Shown here piece after piece: positions 17,785 through 25,219 of a DNA stretch of 64,000 nt. The notes under the pieces were generated by a model. The model saw only the letters and a program-made list of their open reading frames with translations. It ran no database searches and had not been told where the DNA came from. The stretch is taken from contig LJHT01000009.1 in assembly GCA_001295905.1 (NCBI GenBank), positions 1-64,000 on the forward strand, in the 5' to 3' direction. A program made the position numbers and the translations under genes. This stretch comes from a beta proteobacterium AAP51. Lineage in GTDB: Bacteria > Pseudomonadota > Gammaproteobacteria > Burkholderiales > Burkholderiaceae_C. Numbering within the stretch: position 1 is the first letter of the stretch; each line of letters opens with the position of its first letter.

Positions 17785-18549
17785 ATGGACCCCAAGCCCT
17801 TGTTGCTGGTGACGGGCGGCAGCCGCGGCATCGGCGCCGCCACCGCCCGCCTGGCCGCCGCCCAGGGCTGGGACCTGGCCATCAACTACGCCCGCGACGA
17901 AGCCGCCGCCGAGGCCGTGGCCGACGAAGTGCGCACGCTGGGCCGACGGGCGCTGACGCTGTGCGCCGACGTGGCCGACGAAGGCCAGGTGCGCGCGATG
18001 TTCGCCACGCTCGACCGCCAGCTGCAGGATGGCGGCGGCTTGCTCGCCGGCCTGGTGAACAACGCCGGCGTGGTGGACGTAGCCGCGCGCGTGGACGAGA
18101 TGAGCGGCGCGCGGCTGCAGCGCATGTTCGCCATCAACGTGTTCGGCACCATGCTGTGTGCCCGCGAGGCGGTGCGCCGCATGAGCCAGCGGCACGGCGG
18201 GGCCGGTGGCGCCATCGTCAACCTGTCTTCGGTGGCCTCGACGCTGGGCTCGCCGGGGCAGTATGTCGACTACGCCGCCGCCAAGGGCGCGGTGGACGTG
18301 TTCACCGTGGGCCTGGCGCGCGAGGTGGCGGCCGAAGGCGTGCGCGTGAACGCGGTGCGGCCGGGGGTGATAGACACCGAGATCCACGCCAGCGGCGGCC
18401 AGCCCGGGCGCGCCTTCCGGCTGGCGCCCACGCTGCCCATGCAGCGCCCGGGCCGTGCCGACGAGGTGGCGCAGGCCATCGTCTGGCTGCTGTCGCCAGC
18501 CGCCAGCTACACCACCGGGGCGGTGCTCGACGTGAGCGGCGGGCGCTGA
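17785..18549 (+). CDS. Short-chain dehydrogenase/reductase
   Basis: The 254-residue protein is a classical SDR. It has the cofactor motif TGGSRGIGAAT (about residues 9-19), NNAGV in the middle (about 92-96), the catalytic YAAAK pair (in VDYAAAKGAV, about 165) and the PG motif in VRPGVIDTEIH. It oxidises or reduces a hydroxyl/keto group with NAD(P)H; the substrate cannot be inferred. It most resembles glucose/3-oxoacyl-type reductases. It converges on the CHAT-protein gene, 28 nt apart. Confidence 0.9.
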   Translation: MDPKPLLLVTGGSRGIGAATARLAAAQGWDLAINYARDEAAAEAVADEVRTLGRRALTLCADVADEGQVRAMFATLDRQLQDGGGLLAGLVNNAGVVDVAARVDEMSGARLQRMFAINVFGTMLCAREAVRRMSQRHGGAGGAIVNLSSVASTLGSPGQYVDYAAAKGAVDVFTVGLAREVAAEGVRVNAVRPGVIDTEIHASGGQPGRAFRLAPTLPMQRPGRADEVAQAIVWLLSPAASYTTGAVLDVSGGR

Positions 18550-18577
18550 GGCGGCCGGTGCTGAAGCGGCCCGTTCC

Positions 18578-21500
18578 TCAAGCGGGCGCTGCCGCGCCGG
18601 CTTTCGCAAAGCCCTGCAGCAGCGTGCGCAGCGCCGCCGCCGCCTGCGCCTCGGCCGGGCCACCCAGGCGGGGCGCGCGCGGGCTCAGCAGCAGCTCGGC
18701 CTGGTCGGCCACCGAAGACCAGTCGCGGTGCGCGCTGTGCAGCCCCTGCAGTTCGGTGAAGGCATGCACCAGGCTGGCCCGCTCTGCCGCCAGCCGGCCC
18801 TGGCTGGCGGCCTTCAGCAGCTGGAACTCCACCAGGCCCACGCGGCTCCAGAAATCGGGGCTCTGCGCGTCCTTAGCCTTCAGCGCGGCGTGCAGCGCTT
18901 CCTGTTCGGCCTCGGGGAAGGCGTCCACCACGCCGGGCAAGCACAGGCTCAGCGCCCACACATTGGCCAGCGGGTAGGCGCGCTCGGCCTGGCTGACGGC
19001 AGCGGCGCAGGCGTCGGCCTTCAGGTAGGCGCCCCAGCACGCTTGCAGGGCGCGGGCTTCGTCGAGGAGATGGGTCTCGTGGGCGGGGTTGCCCTGGCCC
19101 TGCCCCTGGGCCTCGGCCAGCGCGGCGGCTTCGCGCTCCAGCAACGCCAGCCGCTTCCACGCCGAGCCCAGCAGGCTCCAGCGTTCCGCGGTGGGGCGGC
19201 GCTGCGTCAGGTTCTCGAGATCGCTCTTCACGCGCTCCACCAGGCCGCGCCGGGCCTCGGGGTCGGCCTGCGCGGCCTGCACCTCGGCCCAGGCCTGGCG
19301 CGCCTGCAGGTTGAGCAGCTGCTCCTCGGCCTTGAAGGAGGCGCTGCCGTCAGGGGCCGAGACGGCGATGTCGAACCACTCGATGGCCTTGGCGCGGTCG
19401 CCCACGTTCTGCCAGGCCAGCCCCCAGGCTTCGGCCACCGCCCCGATGCCGCCCCAGCGCGACCCGAAGCGTTGTTTCAGCGTTTCCAGGATCTGCGCGG
19501 TGCGGGGCTTGTCGCCGCCCATGAAGCGCACGTTGACGGCCAGGGTTTCCAGCGCCAGCGCCAGCGCTGGGGCCGAGGCGATGTCTTCGAATTCGTCGCG
19601 CGGCGCGGTGGGCGCCTGGGCGTCGCCGGGGCCGCTGCGGAAGACCCAGTTCGGGTCGCCGTAGCACTGGTAGGCCGCCCAGCTCTTGCCCTGGGGCATG
19701 GCCTTCCAGCAGGCGTGGCGGCCGGCGGCTACGGCGTCGATGAAGCGCGCGCCATCGAGCAGACGGCTGTAGAAGACGCGCGCGAAGTCGGCCGCCGGGC
19801 CGTCGTTCACGGGCCAGCCGCAGGCGATGACACAGCGCACGCCCTTGGCGATCAGCGCATCGGCCACCACGGCAGCGAAGGCGCTGGGGTCGAAGCCGGC
19901 GCGCAGCGCCTGGCCGCTGTCGAACTGCGACAGGCTGCAGCAGTTCACGAACACCAACTCGGGCACCACGCGCATGGCGGCAATTTCGGTGGGCCCCAGG
20001 TGGTGCTGGCCCGAGAGCACCACGCCGCCATCGTGGCCACCCGGGGGCAGGCTGCCGTCGGGCGCGCGCGGCGTGGGTTCTTCGCCATGGCCGCTGATGT
20101 GCACGATGCGCCAGGGCCGCGAGAGCAGCGTGCCGATGACGGTCTGCGCGTCGGGCTTGTCCACCAGCGCCACCACCTTCTCGGGCGGCAGGCGGCCGTC
20201 CTGGATGAGCGCGGCTTCCACCGCCAGCGCCTCGGCGCGCGCGCCGGGCAGTTCGCTCCAGTGCACGCGCACGTCGGGGCCTTGCGGCACTTCGGGCTCG
20301 CCGATGATGAGCACGTCGTGCTCGGCGGTGGCGTCGCGCGGCTTGCCCGGTTGCGCGGCCTTCTGCAGCCGGCGCAGCAGCTGCGCGCGCAGCGCCCAGG
20401 GGCGGTCGTCGTCGCCGGCCCCGGCGCCGGTGTCCATCAGCTCCCAGGGCAGTGCGGCGGTGCCGGCGTCCAGCTCCAGCACCATGCGGTCGGTGCTGCC
20501 CAGGAAGGGCTCTATCTCGGTGGGCACCAGCAGCTGGAACAGGGTGCGGCCGAGGCGGGGGTCGTCGTTGCGGTGGGTGGCCGCGGCCTTCACCATCTCG
20601 CGCAGCAGCGGCGTCTGGGCGCGCTGCGAGCGCACCTCGGTGCGCGCACGGCGCGTGTCGAGCACGAATTCGATGCAGCCCTCGCGCGGGGTGGTGGCGC
20701 GGATGAGGTCGTACTGCGCGCCGCGGTAGCCGTTGTCGGGCTGGCGCCGCAGCGGGCCGGTGCCGGTGGAGATTTCCGGCTCCAGCGTGAACTGGTCGCC
20801 GTGCATCTCGGCCAGCAGACGCAGGCCGCTCCAGGCGTCGGTGGCGCGGTCGAGGTAGAGCTCCACCAGCGTCAGGCGCTGCACGGTGGGCCAGCCCGCG
20901 GCCTCGGCGCGCTGGTTGGCGTCGGCCACGCCGCGTGCGATGGCGCGTGCCGCTGCCGCGGGGCTGATGCCCAGGCCGCCGCTGCCCAGCAGCGTGGCGG
21001 CCAGCGCGGAAGAGGCACCCTGCCTGGCGCTTCTTTCCGCCTGGCGCTGCGCCCACGACAGTACGCCCTGGCGCACCGTGAGCGACAGCCCCGCCTCGCG
21101 CAGCTCGCCCTCTTCGCCCAGGCCCACCACCAGCACGCTGTGCGGGCGCGGTTCGGCCCAGGCGTTGTTGCGGTCGACGCGGGTGTTGGTGAAGACCTGG
21201 TGCGTGCCCACCTCCGACGGGTACAGCCCGGCCCCCAGCGCCGCCTTCAGCGTGCCGCCCACCATGCCGTCGACCGCGGCCTCGGTGCCCGTCAGCTCGC
21301 TGGACGGGTAGTGGCCCACGATCAGCGGCTCGGCCACGAAGCCCAGGTTGCCATTGAGCACGCGCAGCCGCAGCGCGGGCTGCCGGTTGCGCGCCCTGCC
21401 GCCAGCGGCCGCCGGCAGCAGGGCGCCGAAGACCGCCGCCGCCGTGCCGGCCGGCCGCGCCGAATGGCGTTGCCGCGAAGGCCGGCTGGTGGGCAGCTGC

Positions 21501-24253
21501 TGCTTCGTCGCCACCCCGCGCGTGGCTTCTGCCGCGCCGGCAGGCAGCGCCAGCGGCGCGAGTTCGCTCGTCTCGCCCGTGGTCAGCAGTTCGACGAAGG
21601 CGCCGAAGGCCGAGGTCTCGCTGGGCAGGCTGCCGTGTTCGCAGCCCAGCTGCCAGGTTCTCACGCCCGGCAGCAGCGCCGAATCCAGCGGCACGCGGCC
21701 GTCGCCATCGGGGGCGTTGAGGTAGACGAAGCCCTGTTCGCCCACCTCGAAGCCCACCGGCGTGGCCGCGGCCCGGCCCACCACCAGCCGCAGCTTGTGG
21801 GCCCAGGCGGGCAGCTCCTCGTCGCGCTGGCGGTCCAGGCGCACGCGCAGAGCGCGGGCGGCGTCCAGCACGGCCTGCGAGGGCACGCCCCAGTGGTAGG
21901 CGGCCTGCATGGCCTCGCCGGCATAGCGGTGCCACCAGTTGGCCTGCTGCAGGCGTTCGTAGTCTTCGCGGTAGAGCCGGGCCCAGGTGTCGTGCTGGTC
22001 GAGCTTCAGTGCCGGGTCCAGCAGGCCCGCCTGCAGCTGCAGGAAGCCGGGCATGGCGGCCATGATCTCGCGCGCCTGGCGGTCGGCCAGCGGCGAGCCG
22101 AAGGCGGCCAGCGCGTTGCCGAAGGTGTCGTCGCCCGACAGCACCTGCATCGGCGCCCACGAGCCGCCATTGGGCGTGCCCAGCATCAGCAGCCGGGCGT
22201 CGGCGTGCGCCATCAGGCGCTGCCAGACCTCGGGCGCTTCCAACGCCATGCAGCGTGCCAGCACGCCGCCCATCGAATGCGCCAGCACCCGCACCGGGGT
22301 GCCGGTGGCGGCGCGGTCGTCCAGCGCCTGCGTCACGCGGGCGGCCAGGCGCCGCGCTTCCTGCTCGATGGGCAGGCGCCAGTCGAAGGCGAACTCGATG
22401 ACCTCGTGCGTGGCCCCGAGGTGGGCGATGAGCGCGTCGTACACCAGCGCGATGGCGCCGTCGGGCTGCACCTTGGTCTGCGGGCCGGGCTCGTAGGCCA
22501 GCTGCCCCAGGCCGCCCACCAGGCCCAGGCCCAGCCAGATGCGGCGGCCATCGGCCGCGAGGTTGCTGCCCAGGATGCCGGGCAGCACGAAGACGGCGGG
22601 CTTGGCGGGGTCGGGCGCGCCGCCGCGCAGGCCGGTGGCGCTTTCGCCCGCCCAGGACAGCGGGCCGATGGGCGCAAAGCCTGCCGGCGGATGCGCCTGC
22701 ACCAGCGCCTCGACCACGGCCTCGGCGGTGCGCGGGTTCACGAAGTAGGCGAAGTGCGTGGTCTTCGCGCCCTGGTCGAGCAGGAAGGTCGCGCCGCCGG
22801 CGCGCGGCGCGCCGGCGTACATCGAGCTGGTCTGCACGACGATGTCGTTGTCGGTCCAGTAGTAGGCGTCGGTGAGCAGGGTCTTGAGCCAGCTGCCCAG
22901 CGAATCGCCTTCCATGTCGCCGGCCACCACGCGCAGTTCGCCGGCGATGGCCAAGGGCGCGGCGTTCAGCCAGTTCAGCAGCGGCGTGCCGGGCATCATG
23001 GCGTGCAGGCCGGGCAGGCTTTCGGGGCGGGCGCGGCGGCGCGCCACCTCGGCCAGGAAATCAAGCACCGCCGGCAGCAGCGGCACGCCGGTGGCTTCCA
23101 GCGTCCAGCGCAGCACCGAGAGGTAGGCGTCCAGCCGGCGGCTGGCCAGCAACGTGCCGCGTGCTGGGCAGGCCACGCGCACCACGCGCTCGACGCGCAC
23201 GTTCAGCTGCTTCATCTCGCGCGCCAGCTGCCGCAGCTGTTCGGCGTAGACCTCGCCGCCGCCTTCGAAGAAGGCCTCGTCGGCGGCGCCGAATTCGAGC
23301 TGGTGGGCCATGCGCGCCAGCACCTCGGCCACGAGGCCGCCGCGCGAGTGCGTGGCCAGGTGCAGCCGCGCACCCGGGGGCAGGGCGCGCACGAGTTCCA
23401 GCGCGTTTTCAACGGGGCTCTTGTCCAGCGTGGGGTGTTCGAGCGCGTAGACGCGGTTGCCGTAGTGCTTGAAGAGCTGGCGCACGCGCTGCGGGTGCTC
23501 TTGCCACAGCTTGCCGAAGGTGCTGGTGGTTTCGACGAAGGTGCCGTGGATGAGCACCAGCATCGGCTCGGTGCTGGCCGGCACCTGGTGGAGTCGGCGG
23601 CCGCTGCCCTTCAGCTTGTGCAGGCTGTCGGGGGCGAGCGCGTAGACGCCGGTTTCCACCTGCCCGTCCACCCGCGCCACCACCTGGCTCTGCGCGAAAT
23701 CGACGGCTTCGTCCTTGCGCAGGCCGGTGAGCACTTCCACCGCCTTCAGCACCACGTGTCCGAGCAGGCCGCGCGTGGGCGTGCTGGCTTCCAGGCCCTG
23801 CCACTGCAGGGCGGCGTTGACGGTGACGGTGTCGGGCGTGGCCAGCGCCTCGGCCTCCAGCCCGCCGCGCGTGGGGGGCGGCGTGATGCCGCTTTGCGCC
23901 AGCAGCAGGTCGCGCGCGTTGGCCGGGTGCAGCAGCAGCACCGGGCCGCCGGCGATGTGCAGCGCCACCAGGTCTTCGTCGGGCACGGCCACCAGCGTTT
24001 GCGGCGCGCCGTGGCTGCGCAGGGCGCCCAGCTGCACGGCGCCTTTCACGCGGAAATTCGCGCGGCCCGGCAGGTCGTGGGCGGGCGCGGCGGTGCCTGG
24101 GGCCGAACCCGCGGCGCCACTGCGCGTGCCGCCTGCGGGCAGCACGCCCTGGGGCAGGGGCTGGCCCTGCACGATGAAGCTGATGGGGCCTTGGTGGCTG
24201 GGCGGGCCGGGCTCGGCACCGGGGGGGAAGGGCGCTGCTTGCGCTGGGCTCAT
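18578..24253 (-). CDS. Giant CHAT-protease protein with two alpha/beta-hydrolase domains
   Basis: From ATG 24253 (preceded by AGGAAA) the protein has 1,891 residues. First hydrolase domain: strand LVLIHGTF and nucleophile elbow THSRGG with Ser303. Second hydrolase domain, LCAT/PGAP1-like: VLPGILGSN and AHSMGG with Ser660. A beta-rich region of unknown type (about 1000-1300) follows. Then comes a CHAT (caspase-like) domain with HISGHG (His1389) and VNCCS (Cys1438/1439), both catalytic residues intact. The last 350 or so residues form helical repeats of TPR/TRAF type. No signal peptide was seen, so it is probably cytoplasmic. CHAT domains are proteases often found in bacterial immunity and cell-death modules; lipase-like domains could attack membranes. 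The combination suggests a regulated effector. It is the third gene of a cluster behind rlpA and a dead caspase-fold gene. Confidence 0.85.
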   Translation of the reverse strand: MSPAQAAPFPPGAEPGPPSHQGPISFIVQGQPLPQGVLPAGGTRSGAAGSAPGTAAPAHDLPGRANFRVKGAVQLGALRSHGAPQTLVAVPDEDLVALHIAGGPVLLLHPANARDLLLAQSGITPPPTRGGLEAEALATPDTVTVNAALQWQGLEASTPTRGLLGHVVLKAVEVLTGLRKDEAVDFAQSQVVARVDGQVETGVYALAPDSLHKLKGSGRRLHQVPASTEPMLVLIHGTFVETTSTFGKLWQEHPQRVRQLFKHYGNRVYALEHPTLDKSPVENALELVRALPPGARLHLATHSRGGLVAEVLARMAHQLEFGAADEAFFEGGGEVYAEQLRQLAREMKQLNVRVERVVRVACPARGTLLASRRLDAYLSVLRWTLEATGVPLLPAVLDFLAEVARRRARPESLPGLHAMMPGTPLLNWLNAAPLAIAGELRVVAGDMEGDSLGSWLKTLLTDAYYWTDNDIVVQTSSMYAGAPRAGGATFLLDQGAKTTHFAYFVNPRTAEAVVEALVQAHPPAGFAPIGPLSWAGESATGLRGGAPDPAKPAVFVLPGILGSNLAADGRRIWLGLGLVGGLGQLAYEPGPQTKVQPDGAIALVYDALIAHLGATHEVIEFAFDWRLPIEQEARRLAARVTQALDDRAATGTPVRVLAHSMGGVLARCMALEAPEVWQRLMAHADARLLMLGTPNGGSWAPMQVLSGDDTFGNALAAFGSPLADRQAREIMAAMPGFLQLQAGLLDPALKLDQHDTWARLYREDYERLQQANWWHRYAGEAMQAAYHWGVPSQAVLDAARALRVRLDRQRDEELPAWAHKLRLVVGRAAATPVGFEVGEQGFVYLNAPDGDGRVPLDSALLPGVRTWQLGCEHGSLPSETSAFGAFVELLTTGETSELAPLALPAGAAEATRGVATKQQLPTSRPSRQRHSARPAGTAAAVFGALLPAAAGGRARNRQPALRLRVLNGNLGFVAEPLIVGHYPSSELTGTEAAVDGMVGGTLKAALGAGLYPSEVGTHQVFTNTRVDRNNAWAEPRPHSVLVVGLGEEGELREAGLSLTVRQGVLSWAQRQAERSARQGASSALAATLLGSGGLGISPAAAARAIARGVADANQRAEAAGWPTVQRLTLVELYLDRATDAWSGLRLLAEMHGDQFTLEPEISTGTGPLRRQPDNGYRGAQYDLIRATTPREGCIEFVLDTRRARTEVRSQRAQTPLLREMVKAAATHRNDDPRLGRTLFQLLVPTEIEPFLGSTDRMVLELDAGTAALPWELMDTGAGAGDDDRPWALRAQLLRRLQKAAQPGKPRDATAEHDVLIIGEPEVPQGPDVRVHWSELPGARAEALAVEAALIQDGRLPPEKVVALVDKPDAQTVIGTLLSRPWRIVHISGHGEEPTPRAPDGSLPPGGHDGGVVLSGQHHLGPTEIAAMRVVPELVFVNCCSLSQFDSGQALRAGFDPSAFAAVVADALIAKGVRCVIACGWPVNDGPAADFARVFYSRLLDGARFIDAVAAGRHACWKAMPQGKSWAAYQCYGDPNWVFRSGPGDAQAPTAPRDEFEDIASAPALALALETLAVNVRFMGGDKPRTAQILETLKQRFGSRWGGIGAVAEAWGLAWQNVGDRAKAIEWFDIAVSAPDGSASFKAEEQLLNLQARQAWAEVQAAQADPEARRGLVERVKSDLENLTQRRPTAERWSLLGSAWKRLALLEREAAALAEAQGQGQGNPAHETHLLDEARALQACWGAYLKADACAAAVSQAERAYPLANVWALSLCLPGVVDAFPEAEQEALHAALKAKDAQSPDFWSRVGLVEFQLLKAASQGRLAAERASLVHAFTELQGLHSAHRDWSSVADQAELLLSPRAPRLGGPAEAQAAAALRTLLQGFAKAGAAAPA

Positions 24254-24331
24254 GCGTTTTCCTGGCTGGCAGTGACAGCGGCCGAGCATCGGCGCAAAGC
24301 TGGGGCCCGGCAAGCCGGCGCAACTACCGAG

Positions 24332-25219
24332 CTAGGGAGTGCGTTCCAGCACCAGCGCACCGCGGCCGGTGTGGCGGCGCAGGCGTTCGGCGGCCTGCTG
24401 GGCCTGCGCGCGCGTGGCGTAGGGGCCGGCCTGCACGCGGAAGAGGCCCTGTTCCTCGAACACCGCCACGGCGTCGATGTCGGCTTCGGGCGTGGCCAGC
24501 ACCTGCTGCTGCAGCAGCACCGCGCCGTCGCGCTGGCGGAAGGCGCCCAGCTGCAGCCAGAAGCCGGCGCCGGGGCTGGCGTCACCGGGCAGGCCGTCGG
24601 CGGGGGCGTGGGCCGTGGGGGTGTCGAGGCTCCCCTCGCGCGGCCCCGGGCTGCCCGTTTCGCGACCCGCTTCGCGCCAACGGCCGCGGCGGATGTCATC
24701 GAAAGTCAGCCGCTCCACCTGCACCGGCGCCACGCCCCCCAGCACGCCCAGCTTCAGCGCGGCGGTGTAGCTGAGGTCGATGACGCGCCCCTCGGCAAAG
24801 GGCCCGCGGTCGTTCACGCGCACGATGACCTCGCGGCCGTTGGCCGGGTTGCGCACTCGCGCATAACTCGGCAAGGGCATGGTCTTGTGCGCGGCCGTCA
24901 TCGCGTACATGTCGTAGGTTTCGCCGTTCGCGGTGGGCTGGCCGTGGAACTTGCGGCCGTACCACGAAGCCAGGCCGCTTTCCTTCAGCGGCAGGTCTTC
25001 GGTGAGCGGCGTGTAGCTGCGCCCCAGCACGCGGTAGGGCTTGTTGGGCCCGCCCACACGCAGCGGCTCGATGCGCGGCACGGCATCGGGCACGCGTTCC
25101 AGGCCGGCGGGCGGGCGCGCCTCGGGGCCGTCCTTCATGCCGCCGGGGCCGCTGGCGCAGCCCGCCAGCAGCGTTGCGGCGCACAGGCTGGCCCAGCTGC
25201 CGGCAGCGCGCCACCTCAT
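24332..25219 (-). CDS. rlpA: RlpA-like septal ring lytic transglycosylase lipoprotein
   Basis: The 295-residue protein is an outer-membrane lipoprotein: its signal peptide ends in the lipobox LLAG-C (Cys21). Residues of about 82-172 form the double-psi beta-barrel (ASWYG, FHG, TANGE, VRVNDRGPF and RVIDLS motifs), which cuts peptidoglycan glycan strands lacking stem peptides. A SPOR domain (about 215-293, FWLQLGAFRQ, FRVQAGPY) targets the division site. The ATG overlaps the stop of the upstream caspase-fold gene by 4 nt (ATGA), so the two are translationally coupled. The CHAT gene starts 78 nt downstream. Such linkage to protease-like genes is unusual for rlpA. Confidence 0.92.
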   Translation of the reverse strand: MRWRAAGSWASLCAATLLAGCASGPGGMKDGPEARPPAGLERVPDAVPRIEPLRVGGPNKPYRVLGRSYTPLTEDLPLKESGLASWYGRKFHGQPTANGETYDMYAMTAAHKTMPLPSYARVRNPANGREVIVRVNDRGPFAEGRVIDLSYTAALKLGVLGGVAPVQVERLTFDDIRRGRWREAGRETGSPGPREGSLDTPTAHAPADGLPGDASPGAGFWLQLGAFRQRDGAVLLQQQVLATPEADIDAVAVFEEQGLFRVQAGPYATRAQAQQAAERLRRHTGRGALVLERTP

